DNA from: Pogona vitticeps
Taxonomy: Eukaryota > Chordata > Lepidosauria > Squamata > Agamidae
Reading direction: 5' to 3'
NCBI RefSeq assembly: GCF_051106095.1
Contig: NC_135791.1
Span: 3,798,001-3,862,000, forward strand
Length of the DNA: 64,000 nucleotides
A program made the position numbers and the translations under genes. The notes below the pieces were generated by a model. That model was not told where the DNA came from and did not search any database. It saw only the letters and a list, made by a program, of their open reading frames with translations. Below are positions 13,465 to 24,180 of this stretch, piece after piece. Each line of letters opens with the position of its first letter. Position 1 is the first letter of the stretch.

Positions 13465-13532
13465 TGGCCCCGCCCACCGCCCCTCCACATGCCCCGCCCA
13501 CCGCCCCTCCTCATGCCCCGCCCACTCACTCA
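13465..13532. repeat. Tandem GC-box repeat
   Basis: The block CATGCCCCGCCCACCGCCCC and shortened forms repeat about three times just inside the proposed ZMYM4 intron. Each copy carries a CCCCGCCC Sp1-type box. Binding is inferred from the motif only. Confidence 0.55.
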
Positions 13533-13533
13533 C

Positions 13534-13575
13534 TCTGGCGCGCGGCCCTGGCCCCTCCTCCTTGGCCGCCGCCAT
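13534..13575 (-). CDS. ZMYM4: ZMYM4 exon 1 (coding part)
   Basis: The minus strand has an ATG within CCAAAATGGCGGC and 14 codons, MAAAKEEGPGPRAR, before a GTGAGT donor at 13533-13528. Human ZMYM4, as I remember it, starts MAEREVESGPRKR and then reads FEQ. The G-P-R-x-R ending and length agree, and the gene is divergent from SFPQ as in human. ZMYM4 is a large nuclear MYM-type zinc-finger protein whose zinc fingers lie in later exons, beyond the left edge of the window on this reading. The exon sits in a CpG-rich block typical of a housekeeping promoter. The call rests on 14 residues plus synteny, so it is probable rather than certain. Confidence 0.65.
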
Positions 13576-14130
13576 TTTGGGGGGGCACCGCCTCAGAGGA
13601 AAGAGGGGGGAGGGGGAGGCCTTCTCTTCCTCGCTCCCCCACCCCGGGGCTGACGTGAGAGAAGGAGGCGCGGGGGGTCCCCTAAACCTCGACAGAAGCC
13701 CCTCCGAGGTGAGGGTGGCGGGGAGGAAAGGCGGCGAGGAAGAAGCGCCTCCCTCAGAAGGTCGAGGGGGGTCCACCTCTCAGTGGGGGGGGGGGAGGAA
13801 GGAAGAAGCCCACCACCACACCTCCCTTGGAAAATAAGACGGCCCCCCTCAAGCAATGAGGCGACACCAAGGCGGGACCCCCCCCTTCCAGGCCGCGCGG
13901 AGCCCCTTAAAGCGGCAAAAGACCTGCCCAAGCAGCGAGGGGCGGGGAGAGCGGCACGGCGCATGCGCCCGGCGCAGGCGCGCTCCCACCGGCCCGCCGC
14001 TCGGCCGCTGCTTCTTTTTTTTTAACTCCCACTTTCATTCTCCTCCCCTTCCGCTTCCCCTCCCGTCTGCGCAGGCGCACTGAGGGGGCAGGGAGACCTG
14101 CCAAGCAGGGTCGTACTGGCGCCCTCTTAA
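13576..14130 (-). promoter_or_regulatory. CpG-rich promoter region of ZMYM4
   Basis: Dense in CG, with GC boxes and the NRF1-like palindromes GCGCATGCGC (about 13960) and CTGCGCAGGCGC (about 14066). The start codon itself overlaps a YY1-type CAAAATGGCGGC element. There is no TATA box. Several long frames here on both strands are composition artefacts of GC-rich DNA. Confidence 0.6.
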
Positions 14131-15180
14131 AGGGCCAGGCGCCTCCATTTGGAGAGGGGGGGGAGGGACACCAGAGGGGAGGCCAGGATGGGATATAAAT
14201 GGGGGGGGGGATGGTTTTTGAGGCGTGTGGGGAGCAAGACCCAAGGAGGGCTGCTTTTAAAAAAGGGTGGGGAGTTTTGGGGGCATGACACCCCCTCCAG
14301 ACCTGGATTCATGGGTCAAGGTGTGCCATGCAGTGGCTTCCTCTGCATACCATTCATACTTAGCTACACATTTTATTTCACTTTTTTCATCCTTTCCCCC
14401 TCTAATTTAGCCCTTAGATGTGAGGGTTTTTTTAATTTTTTCTAATAGTGCCCAATAATGTGTCAACAAAAAAAATCATTCAAAAAAATCTGCTAAAAAA
14501 ATAACAAATTTGTATCAAAACACAAAATATCCACCCTTGGCTCTCCACCAACCTTGGGACTCATTTACTTATTTGCTGTTCTTTATATTTCCCCTCATCT
14601 GTGTTTCTCTTTTGCAGGCTGCCCATAAAAATTGTCTATTATCTACGTATTTCGCCAGTTAAGACATTAAAAGAGACATAACAGAGGAGGAACAAGATCA
14701 AAAGCCATAATGCAAATGCAACATGGTTGAAAAAGGTCAAAGCCGTGTAGGACCAACATGATGGCTGTTTGAATCACGAGAAACAGGTTGAAAGCTACAA
14801 GCATGCCGTAAGAATTAAATAGCAGAGACTTGAAACGTGGGAGAACAGAAGAGTCTTACCTTGACGACAGGCAAAAACAATATTGGAGGTAGGTGAAATT
14901 CTCAAGGGAGAGTGTTCTAGTTAAGAAGTCCCTCTGGCTGGCAGATGTTTTCCCAGTTCCAGATGCAGGAAGCAGAATTTCATCAAATAACAAGGAGCCT
15001 CATGGGCTCTTCACACCTTCATTCCTTGTTATTTGATGAAATTAATCAGTAAGTCCTTTAGTGATCCAAATTGATCCAGATCAATTGGATCTTGATTTAG
15101 ATCACGATCTAATGCATATAAATAAGACCAATGGGCAAATACATTCAGGTTATCTTATTCTCTTTACTAGAGGCTCGGCA
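14131..15180. other. Intergenic, little recognisable
   Basis: G-rich runs at 14150-14290, then AT-rich spacer. Near 14975-15055 a short block (CAAATAACAAGGA and its inverse TCCTTGTTATTTG) forms an inverted repeat, followed by GATC-rich palindromic sequence. No gene seen. Confidence 0.4.
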
Positions 15181-15184
15181 TCCT

Positions 15185-15350
15185 TGTGCCTTACTTGATC
15201 CTGGATGTAGCAACATTGCTGGATAGCTTAGCGGTTTAAGGTAAGAGGTTGGGGGTTCAATTCCCCACTGTGCCATTTTGACAGAGGGTGGACACAATGA
15301 TCCACAGGGGCCCTTCCTGCTCTGAAATTCTATCATTATAAGCTGATATA
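15185..15350 (+). repeat. tRNA-headed SINE with CR1-like tail
   Basis: GCTGGATAGCTTAGCGGTTTAAGG and GTTGGGGGTTCAATTCCCC are the A- and B-box regions of a tRNA-derived head. The end CAGGGGCCCTTCCTGCTCT, then AAATTCTATCATTATAA, resembles the CR1 3' end, implying CR1 machinery moved it. Confidence 0.65.
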
Positions 15351-15459
15351 AATAGCAATGTTGCACTGCATCTAAACCAACACCTCAGTTCCCTAACTTC
15401 ATTCCTTCTTCTTGCCATCTATTTTATTTTCTCTGGAGCAATCTAATTTTCAATTCTTA

Positions 15460-15975
15460 TTATGTGGCTAAAGTATCCCAGCCTTCTTTATTTTTGAAGT
15501 TATATAATTTCCTGGTTTATTATTATAAACATGCTAAAAAACCATATCTCCCTTTATGGGCCTACCTGGGTATTAAGACCAGGAGAAGGCCCCACCACCC
15601 TCACAGGTGCATTATGTGGGGACACAAGAGAGGTCTTTCTTTCTCTCTGGCTTTTCCCAGTCTCTGGAACTCCCTCCCACTGGAGGCCCTTCTGGCCCCA
15701 TCTTTGCTGTCCTTCCGCAAGTTTTCTCCTTAGGCAGGCTTTCCTTTAAATCACTGGTTGACCAAAGGGACTTTTTTAAAAGGGTCATTTTAGTCTGTGT
15801 TTTACTGGTGTTTTTAACCTTGCTCTTATTATGAATTTTAATATATTTGTTTAATACTTTTTTTAAAAAATTGTAATAATCTCATTTGGTGTTTAACTTT
15901 GTTTTTCAATACTGTGAGCACCCTCTAGGGAGAAAGGCAGCATATAAATATTTTAAATAAATAAATAAAATAAAA
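15460..15975 (+). repeat. CR1/L3-type LINE, 3' end
   Basis: A frame containing FPSLWNSLPLEALLAPSLLS, then FRKF, is the typical C-terminal tail of a reptilian non-LTR element (WNSLPLE and APSLL are its hallmarks). Untranslated sequence follows, ending GAGAAAGGCAGCATATAAAT and an ATAAATAAATAA tail. The reverse transcriptase is absent, so it is a 5'-truncated copy. Confidence 0.65.
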
Positions 15976-16517
15976 ATAGCAATTACTTGATGCTTAACTA
16001 TTCCTTATCACATTCATTGATCACATTTCTGCTCATAGAGTGCCCAAAGCAATGTCACCAAAATGCTTTAGTTTTCTGCATTGAATGATGTCTTATTTTT
16101 ATTCATTCATCTTAATACATATTCATTGGTTGCACTCCCAATTGGAAATCCAACAAAGTTGTAATAAACCTATAGCTATTGTTCTTTTCTAAGACAATCT
16201 GTGCTAAAGTCCACAACTTCATGCGACAGAGTCATACCAAAATACGTGGAGCACTCCTGAAACTCATTATAAGGAAGCTAGCTGCAGCAAACAATCTTTA
16301 CATATTTTGCTTTTTATTGAACAGCTGTGTTCCAAATTGTCCATTCAACCATATTTCACAGTCCTTATATTTGTCAGCATGTTCCAAACTTTCTCTATGA
16401 ATCTTTACCTGCATCTCTTGGGTTGGCTTGTTTTTTTTTTTTTACTGATTAATTTGCACCTGGGTTTGTTAAAGCTGCTCCAGAGGCATCTCCTGGGTGG
16501 TCTCAGACTGTCTAGTT

Positions 16518-16692
16518 CAGTGGTTCTCAAACTTGGGCCCCCAGATGTTCTTAGACTGCAACTCCCAGAAATCCTGGCCAGCACAGGAAGTGATGAAGGC
16601 TTCTGGGAATTGCAGAACAGGAACATCTAGGGGCCTTCATCACTAGTGGTGCTGGCCAAGAATATCTGGGGACCCAAAATTGGGAACCACTG
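16518..16692. mobile_element. hAT-like MITE with 8-bp TSD
   Basis: Begins CAGTGGTTCTCAAACTTGGG and ends CAAAATTGGGAACCACTG, giving imperfect terminal inverted repeats. The flanks GTCTAGTT (16510-16517) and GTCTAGTC (16693-16700) are an 8-bp target duplication with one mismatch, as for hAT elements. The inside is palindromic around CTTCTGGGAATTGCAG. Confidence 0.85.
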
Positions 16693-16719
16693 GTCTAGTC
16701 CCAATTAAAACTCATACTA

Positions 16720-17156
16720 GAGATGGACATGAACCTTGGTTCGTAGGTTTGTGCTAGTTTGTCATCCCAGCACCACAAGTACCGCGCATTCCTTTTCCCC
16801 ACCCTCTGGCTGGATTCTCCACTCATCTGCCAGCCTGTGTTGCTCTTCTCCTCCTCTTTGGGCATATGTCCAGTCCCAGCAGGAGCGCTTGCTTCCCTTC
16901 TCTGCCTCCTCAGAGGCAGCTTTGCAGGAATGCCTGCCCCGCCTCGTTGTCTGAGTGGCCAGCTGCCAGAGGAGGCAAAGAAGGGAAGCAGTTGCTCCTG
17001 CCGGCACCAGATTAATGCGTGAAGAGGAGAAGAGCAGTGCACACCAACTGGTGAGTGGAGGATCTAGCCGGGAGTGGAGGAAGAGAATGTACAGCACCTA
17101 TGGAGCTGGGCTGATCAACCAGCATGAACCTCCGAACCGAAGTTCATGTCCATCTC
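16720..17156. mobile_element. MITE, 437 bp, TA-flanked
   Basis: Left end GAGATGGACATGAACCTTGG and right end GAAGTTCATGTCCATCTC are inverted repeats, with TA on each side (16718-16719, 17157-17158). Open frames across it on both strands arise from its internal inverted GC-rich blocks and are not genes. Tc1/mariner-like by target site. Confidence 0.75.
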
Positions 17157-17501
17157 TAACTTGTACTATTGTGTTTTCTCCAGCTTCAGCAATTCTGCCT
17201 TAGCAAGTATTCATACTCAGGTGGGATCGTAGGATCAAAATTTAGCAACTGAAAGATGACACATACCAGGCAAAACCCAAAGAAGCAAAAGAGAGATGAA
17301 AAAAAGACAAAAAGTGGCACCTTAAAGGCTAACTATTATAGTCATCCATCACATATTAAAGCTGTATGAGCAAACTATAGATCTGCTTACCCATAGAACA
17401 CTGTACATGCAACTACATAAGGTCAGTAAATGTGAGAAGGTATTGCATATACTGTAACATTCTGGGGTTTGAAATGAGTTAGCCATGTTTCAGTATGTGT
17501 A

Positions 17502-17735
17502 GAGATGTAAAATTTCCAAAAATTTCCATTTCCCCCTGGGAAAAAAACCCAGAGGAAATGTGTTTTCCGGGGGGGGGGGGAATGGAAATTTCCTTTTCTC
17601 AGTCGATTCAGTCTAGACAATTTTTACATACGTATAGTTTTTATGGGACAGAAAAAAGACATTTTCCTTAGCATCTTTTTTTCTGTTTTTTTCCTCCCAG
17701 AATTTTTTTCCGGAAATTTTACAATTTTACATCTC
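17502..17735. mobile_element. hAT-like MITE, 234 bp, perfect TSD
   Basis: Left end GAGATGTAAAATTTCC and right end AATTTTACATCTC are inverted repeats. The flanks at 17494-17501 and 17736-17743 are both TATGTGTA, a perfect 8-bp duplication, so this is one of the younger MITEs here. The interior is a foldback of GGAAATTTCC-like blocks. Confidence 0.85.
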
Positions 17736-17743
17736 TATGTGTA

Positions 17744-17999
17744 ACGCAAAGTTGTCGCCATCCACATTATATGGGATGAACTGAATGAAGGTATTTGAGG
17801 AGGCTCTAACCTCGTCTCATACGATATCTTCAGTATCATACAAGAAAATCCATATTTTTTGTATTTAGAAAACTCTAGGAAGGATTCCCACCAGTCAAAA
17901 TCAGTTTGATAGCCCGTAATTATTTATTAAAATCCTCCAAATATTTTCCCCAACAGAATACAAGGCTAGTTAAATCTTCTCCGCCACCATGATTTATAT
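17744..17999. other. Spacer with minus-strand poly(A) signal
   Basis: AATAAA on the minus strand (17923-17928) lies about 75 bases beyond the stop of the Cys-rich frame at 18000-18320 and may end that transcript. Otherwise nothing recognised. Confidence 0.4.
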
Positions 18000-18320
18000 T
18001 TAGTTCCCAAGCTCTGGATGTGACTTCCACGTCTTGGTGCGTGCAAATGGACAATAGGTTTTAACATTTACACAATGCTCAACTTGCTTTCCTTTACTGA
18101 TAAAATCAACGTAGCTTGTACAGAAGCCACAGGGACGAGGAAGCGAATAACACCTTACACAATAGGCAATATTTTGTTTCTCCAAGTGGTAAACTTTTGC
18201 TGATCGAGGCTTGGGATTGTGTTCCAAATGTAACAGATGGAAGGCTTGCGGAGAGAGGCTAGGTCGGAAAGCGGGCAGAAAGAGCAATCTGTTCAACCAT
18301 GCGTTGCATCTTTCCATTTC
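18000..18320 (-). CDS. Candidate terminal exon, Cys-rich, unknown
   Basis: The minus strand has a long CT tract ending CCTCCCTCCCCTAG, a very good 3' splice site, at 18321-18322. From 18320 the phase-0 frame is open (GAA then ATG at 18317) for 106 codons to TAA at 18000, with AATAAA about 75 bases on. The product is basic. Its C-terminal half is Cys-rich (CVRCYSLPRPCGFC, then HCVNVKTYC), which could bind metal or form disulphides; the N-terminal part is leucine-rich (LNRLLFLPAF). I recognise no family and see no upstream partner exon, so either it starts at the in-frame ATG or upstream exons were missed. It lies upstream of ZMYM4 exon 1 on the same strand, so an alternative ZMYM4 5' exon is unlikely but possible. 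A chance frame is also possible. Confidence 0.35.
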   Translation of the reverse strand, partial: EMERCNAWLNRLLFLPAFRPSLSPQAFHLLHLEHNPKPRSAKVYHLEKQNIAYCVRCYSLPRPCGFCTSYVDFISKGKQVEHCVNVKTYCPFARTKTWKSHPELGN

Positions 18321-18572
18321 CTAGGGGAGGGAGGAGGGGAACTCAGGCAACAGAGAGAGAGAGAGAATGAGAGAGAGAAAATGTGTGGGAGGGGAGGCAG
18401 GAAGACAACCAGGCTGCAGAGGGGAGATTAACATTTCCATGCCATTAATGATCTCATCAAGATGGACTCTGCAGGGAGGCGCCGAGGACAGTAGACTCGG
18501 AGCTGAACGGAGGCCTCGATCTGCCCTGTGCTTTTTCAGAAATTGTGCAAGTTTTTCCCCCCATTGCCACCC

Positions 18573-18860
18573 CAGTTGTTTAGTCATGTCTGACTCTTCA
18601 TGACCCCATGGACCAGTGCACGCCAGGCCCTCCTGTCTTCCACTGCCTCCCAGAGAGTTGGGTCACAGTCATGTTGGTATCTTCGATGACACTCTCCAAC
18701 CATCTCATCCTCTGCCGTCACCTTCTCCTCTTGCCTTCACTCTTTCCCAACATCATGGTCTTTTCTCACCAGATGGCCATACTCTGGCCACCCCAGAATA
18801 TGCTGCTAAGCAAAGTCTTGAACCCAGGTCTCTTGAGTACTCATCTGTGTCTCTACATCC
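18573..18860 (-). repeat. BovB/RTE LINE, 3' part
   Basis: Read on plus, TCATGTCTGACTCTTCATGA, GCACGCCAGGCCCTCCTGTC and CCATCTCATCCTCTGCCGTC match closely what I recall of BovB DNA in cattle (reverse orientation). The element's sense strand is therefore minus. It is the same region as the plus-strand copy at 41400-41665, a truncated 3' end. Confidence 0.85.
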
Positions 18861-19079
18861 CGCATGCCTTGCTTATTTATTGGTGAAAAGAAAGCTTCCA
18901 TCCTGTTTGCTGTCCAGATACAACTTTAGCAGCCTTGATTCTTGAAGGCCATGTTCTTTTAAGCAGCAATAGTCATGGCATTTTACTCGATTCTTGCCCT
19001 CCCCTTCAAATTGTCCAGAGGTGGCCTGCTCCCCACCAGCACATGGGCTGATTAAACTGACACTTCATTTCATGGTATC

Positions 19080-19098
19080 CTATATATATATATATATA
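19080..19098. repeat. (TA)n microsatellite
   Basis: A short run of alternating TA inside otherwise featureless spacer (18.86-20.5 kb), in which I see no gene. Confidence 0.8.
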
Positions 19099-20514
19099 GG
19101 ATAATGGTTCCCCCCCCATGCCTTTCTTTGGTGCCCTAAAAGACCCCCAAAAGATCCTCAGACTCTTCATCCAATGGGACAATGTCAAAATTCATCCCGA
19201 CTAAATGTTGCAAACACGGGATCCAAAATTAAACTTTTAAATGGTGTTGCAGTGGGGAGAGTTGGAGAGGAGCATAGATTGTGGTGGCGCATGCCTTTCA
19301 CCTCGAGGGACCACACATTGTCCACTCCACTCTAAAGTATAAGCCAGGATCAATCAGTCACTCTTGTCTGAATTTTCGTTGCCTCCTGCTGAAAAGACAG
19401 GCCTCCTGGTTTTGGCTAGGGGCAAAAGCACCAAGGACCGTAGCTATCCACGTCTCCAAAAAGCTGGAGATAAATTTTCAATGGGACACACAGGGAATCA
19501 ATTAAAGCCAAATGATAAATAACCTAGTGGGTAGAAAAGTAGACAGAATCCTCAAAGCAGTTCCCGTAACTCTTTTCTAGTGCATCTAAAATTACAGCCT
19601 GCATCTCCTTGCGTCCTGGAACAAAATGGAGCACACATAAAATAGGTCACAATCCACGTGAAATCACCTCCTTTCTCATTCCATCCCTTTCTGAATAACG
19701 AGGGCAACCTCGAGACAGAATTTCCCTTTGGACTGTCCCTGTAGACTGTTCAGGCACCCCCTTTCTCCTAGCAATCGATGCGTGTTAGGGTTTCAACTCT
19801 TGCTGTCCTAAATGTGGCACATGCAGAGGCAGGCCGGCCCAGATTTGGGTTTAAAATTAACTTCCTCCTCCTCCTCCTCTTCCTTGCAAAACAGATCGGC
19901 AGCTGTTCCCTCACTCCTACGCCTTTTCCCTGATGGAGGCAGTCCAGGATGTGTCTACCAATGGGTGGGACAAAAAGGAGGAAACGGAGCTGAGAAAGGG
20001 TCTTATGTTTCATCCATGTCCTCCTCCTGCCTCCCCCTCCCCTGCCTTCACGCCTTTTACTGAACAGAAGGCCTGGCAGATTTCCTTGCGAACCAAGCCA
20101 GATCTCGATGCAAAAGAAGAAGCAGCTTCTTAATAGGTGTCTTTAAGTGTCAGATAGTAGGGCAGTGGTTTCTGAAACTCAGGATTCTTTCTTTTCTCCC
20201 CCCCCCCACTGCTTAAACTCACCCACATCTGTATATCTTGTGGAGGATTTAAAAGAAAATTTGGATTAATTTAATTCAGATTTTGCAGCAACTTAAAACT
20301 CCATGCTGGACTACGCGGCTCCTTTTTATTTCCATGGGATTCAGGTGTTATACATTTCAGGATGGCTGATGTCCACTTAAAAAAAAAAATCATCAACTTC
20401 TGGATGAGAATGATGGGAGTTAAAAGACCCAAACTCTCAGAATCCCAGATCACTGGGTATACTATGTCTGAGATATTGAAATACAAAATAATGATAAATA
20501 ATAATAATGTTCTA

Positions 20515-20705
20515 TCAAGTCAATTCGGACTCACGGCGATCCTTTCTCGGGTTTTCCAAGTAGACAGTAAGTCAGAAGTGGTTGGCCTGTCCCTTGTTTT
20601 GGGACTGTGCAGCTGGCCCAAGACCACCCAGGCTGGCTTTTATCCCAGGGAGTCACAGTGAAGAACTGAACTCCCAACCTCTGGCTTACTAAGCTATCCA
20701 GCCAA
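20515..20705 (+). repeat. tRNA-related SINE, copy 2
   Basis: Begins TCAAGTCAATTCGGACTCACGGCGA, has GGGACTGTGCAGCTGGCCCAAG, and ends GAACTCCCAACCTCTGGCTTACTAAGCTATCCAGCC. Same layout as 9930-10110 and better preserved. Confidence 0.65.
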
Positions 20706-20734
20706 CCTGAAATTAAAAATATCTTGAGGATTTT

Positions 20735-21077
20735 AGGTCGAATGGGACGTGGTGGCGCTGCGGGCTAAGCCGTGCTGCAGAGTCAGAAGACCAGCAGTCG
20801 TAAGATCAAATCCATGCGATGGAGTGAACGCCCGTCGCTTGTCCCAGCTCCCGCCAACCTAGCGGTTCGAAAGCATGTAAAAATGTGAGTAGATAAATAG
20901 GGACCACCTAGGTGGGAAGGTAACAGCGTTCCTGGTCTAGTCGCACTGGCCACGTGACCACAGAAGATTGTCTTCGGACAAAACGCTGGCTCTACGGCTT
21001 GGAAACGGGGATGAGCACCACCCCTAGAGTCGAACACGACTGGACGAAAATTGTCAAGGGAAACCTTTACCTTTAGG
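20735..21077 (+). repeat. Sauria-type SINE, near full length
   Basis: Has the tRNA head (GGACGTGGTGGCGCTGCGGG, then CTAAGCC...AGATCAAATCC), the middle block with GAGTAGATAAATAGGGACCA and GCTCTACGGCTTGGAAACGG, and the BovB-type end GAACACGACTGGACGAAAAT, then TGTCAAGGG and ACCTTTACCTTTA. This family is squamate-specific in what I know and is the best single marker of the host. Confidence 0.85.
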
Positions 21078-22059
21078 TTGAAAATTACTGCCTTAGAGTG
21101 ATGGACATTTAACTCAGTACCTACAGCTCCCCCTCTTAAATAGAGGGAATTGCTCAGGATTTTGAAAATTCGTATTCTGAATGTGGCGGTTTGGAAACAT
21201 CACGCTTTCCCTCCGAAAAGCGATCTGGCAATATATATGGATACAATTATGAAGGCTCTGCTTACTCTCCAGTTTGCAGGGAATAGTTTTGTGGTCAGTT
21301 TTAGAATAACCCTCTGCAAGTTATATGACATGACAATAGCGAAATTATCTGGAAATGAGAGTGGAATTTTAAACAAATTCCCAACCACTTTTCGGATGGG
21401 CAAAATCTCCCCGTAGTCATCTCACAGAGAGACAGTGATAGAACAGCCACAATATGCAGTGTAGAGTACTGTATTTCATATGTTTTAGACCTGTTTCTAA
21501 ACGTTTTTACATCCAATCCTGAATGTATTGAGAATTATTTTTTTTAATTCTGTGTTTGATTATGTTAATCTGTTGAAAATCACAGTGGGAACTCTGCTGA
21601 GCCAAAAGGGGAAGTAACTCACTCGTGAATTTCCAGAATTCCCCAGTCAGAGTAGCTAAGTCAGCTGGAATGACCAGTCTGTCTACTTTCTCCCTGTCAT
21701 TTGAAACACTGACCGCTCCAGATGGGAGAAATATAGATTTGACTATATCTTAAGCTATTTTTTTAAAAAAAACCCCAACCCTGCATTGGTGTGGAGCCCT
21801 AAACCATGGCTAGTGGGTTTCTGGGAGTTATACACGAAAAGAGTAATTTTACTGAAGAGATGCACCCTCAGACTATCCCCCCCCCAACTTTCTCCCAGTC
21901 CGCTGAATTGTGCCCTTCTTCATCTATTGACAGCATTTGCTGATGCTGATTAGTCGAACTGGTTCTGCTTTTAGAGAGAATTCAGGTCTTGGTTCATCCC
22001 CTTTGTACAGTAACTTGTCTTTCCCACAGTTTGCATGCAACACAGATATTTATTTAAAT

Positions 22060-22115
22060 TATTGATATCTATCACCTTTCTCCCCATAGGGGACCCAAGG
22101 CAGCTCACAGCAGGT
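22060..22115 (-). repeat. LINE 3' tail, reverse
   Basis: TTTATTTAAATT...CACCTTTCTCCCCATAGGGG, then ACCCAAGGCAGCTCAC, is the inverse of the GTGAGCTGCCTTGGGTCCC-type LINE end seen at 13180 and 63825. Confidence 0.55.
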
Positions 22116-22289
22116 GAAATGAGAAACTTTAAAAAGCTGTATAACTGTCACAATAAAAAGAACAACAATTAAACATCCATTAAGTTTAAAACAATCAAGT
22201 AGAAAAGCAATTAAGAAACACTTTAAAACCTGCTAAGTTAAAAACCAGCATTCCTGAGAAAACGTACTGCTTAATTGAGCTATGAAATA

Positions 22290-22485
22290 CGTCTGCGCTA
22301 AATCACTACATCAGTTTGATACCGCTTAAACTGTCACAGCTCCATCCTCTGAAACCCTGGGATTTATAGTTTCGTGAGGGATGTACAGTATTTTGCTAGA
22401 GAGTTCTCCCCACCGTAGTCCAGCAGAGAATTTTCAGGCGCTGTCACCAAACTATACATCCCAACATTGCATAGGACTGAGGGTC
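22290..22485. mobile_element. hAT-like MITE, worn
   Basis: TACCGCTTAAACTGTCACAG, CCTGGGATTTATAGTTTCGTG and CACCAAACTATACATCCCA form inverted blocks of a familiar reptile MITE. No target duplication found. Confidence 0.5.
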
Positions 22486-24079
22486 AGCTCATCAAGTCAT
22501 ATCAAACAGTTGTGATCTGCGTGGTCTAGACATGCTCATTATTGTTTTTTTGGGATGAGTATTCTTAATGAGAAAGGTGGGATACAAATATATATTGTGT
22601 GTGATTTTTTTGTGTGATCTATAAAGGTATCGCCCATTTTTCCCATTTAGATTCAATTTTGTTTGGACCACACGGCTGCCCTTTACTTAAATGAATAGGA
22701 TGGGCCTCTCAAGCTAGTTCAACTCATACTCTGCTGAGTTTCATGGTGACGCACGCAGGGACCGACCTCATTTCACTTTCACCATACCTGCAAAGGGTGA
22801 GGCTTAACGGATGGATGGGGCTTGCTCTGGAGATATTTGAAAGAGCCTTTCCAGAGTGGTTTGGATTGCCCCAGCACAAAGAACGGGGAAAATCCTTGTT
22901 TCTTGCTGCTGTGCTTTGAGACACCTAGTGGTAGAAATGCTTGTGGTCACTGGCAAATGCACAACCTTGCCTTCAAAAACACCATCCATTTTGTTACAGC
23001 ACCGCCATCAGACCGGTTCTGATGGTTCCCATTATCCTTCAGCGGTATTTTCTGTGTCCCCGTCCCCCCCGTAAGGTGGGAACATTCCTACCGCTTGGGG
23101 CGTATTGGGCAAGCCAGAGGCTTATGACAGTTTTGAGGAATCCAGCCCATTGCTTATCCACCATGTCCTTGCATGCAACTTTACCTCCGATCATGAGGCA
23201 AAAGAGGGCCTCACGATCTGAGGGCATATCCATGCTGTAAATGGCACTTCAGTTTAACTCTGACAGCTTCTGTCTTTTTTTAAAAAAAATCAACCAACAA
23301 GCAGTTGTTGTAATTTCAAAAAAAATGCAAAATTCTCAGCTTTAAACAAACCGAACAAATTTGCAACAACAAATTTGTTGTTTTGTCATTGTTTTCGAAC
23401 TGTTCAGATCTTTTGCACTGTTCGGTGGCTAGAGTGGTCTTTTCAAAGAGGCAGTCCTGTGGCACCTTAAAGACTTTTTTCTCTTGGCATAAGTCTCCAG
23501 ATAAAGGTTTCTGGGCAGAATTGGACATTTGCTGTATAAAATGTCTGCGTTATTTCAGGAATATGACCTCACCCCTTTAGAGGGAGCTAAGAGGACAGAC
23601 AGAAACGACCCAAGACATTCCATATTTACAGACCCTTTGCTCTAAAAGTAGATTTTCTTATCTACTCTGATGAGCTCAGAGAAGGAGTTTGTGCCACGTA
23701 GTGTGTCATAGTTTTGTTTTTCCTGGAGCAGAAGAGTGATTATAGTTTTTCATGCCTCCCTTGCAGCTCCAACACAGAGAGGCCAGGCTATAAAGCTTCT
23801 CTGGGATGCCCAGGTCTTCATAGCTCCTCTGTCCTAGGAGGGAGAGATCCTGGCCATCCATACAGCAGATGCATCAATGGGGGCAATACCTGGTGGACAC
23901 AGGAAGACTTTATGGCATGTGGGGACATTCACTGGTTTCCTTCTGTTACATTTCATCATACATTTGTATCAACCATCTCTAGACCAGTGTTTCAAACGAT
24001 CCTAGCCAGAACTCCAATCAGCCGGAGTTGTGATGAAGACAGAAAGCCACGTGGTGCCTTAGAAGGCATATCATCTCTA
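22486..24079. other. Intergenic, nothing recognised
   Basis: Several frames of 60-134 codons occur on both strands but lack splice context, homology or a consistent strand. A short GTGGCACCTTAAAGAC block near 23460 is shared loosely with 17310 and may be a SINE scrap. Confidence 0.4.
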
Positions 24080-24180
24080 GAGCAGTGGTTCCCAACATTG
24101 GGTCCTAGGTGTTCTTAGACTACATTTCCCAGAAACCCTTGCCAGCACAGCTAATGGTGAAAGCATCTGGGAGTTTTTGC
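24080..24180. mobile_element. hAT-like MITE fragment
   Basis: CAGTGGTTCCCAACATTGGG, then TCCTAGGTGTTCTTAGACTA, is the left half of the family seen complete at 16518-16692. The right half is missing. Confidence 0.6.

Larger units (their letters stand above)
1..13533 (-). other. ZMYM4: Putative ZMYM4 intron 1 (repeat-rich)
   Basis: No ZMYM4-like coding exon or other convincing exon is visible on either strand. The stretch lies downstream, on the minus strand, of the proposed ZMYM4 first exon and begins with its GTGAGT donor, so I read it as that gene's long first intron. It holds LINE tails, MITEs, SINEs and AT-rich spacer, listed separately. In the segments 1-900, 1.6-4.8, 6.0-6.95, 10.2-11.1 and 11.5-13.1 kb I see nothing I can name. 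The intron assignment depends on the exon 1 call. Confidence 0.5.

Noticed and set aside
13442-14104. Several frames of 60-131 codons on both strands
   Set aside because: CpG-island composition leaves few stop codons. Only the 14-codon ZMYM4 start with its donor has support.
15145-15366. Minus frame of 73 codons
   Set aside because: Antisense read of a tRNA-headed SINE.
16695-17097. Frames of 72-115 codons on both strands
   Set aside because: They lie within a TA-flanked MITE and mirror each other through its inverted blocks.
22724-23240. Overlapping frames of 60-99 codons
   Set aside because: Both strands open by chance; no exon signals or homology.
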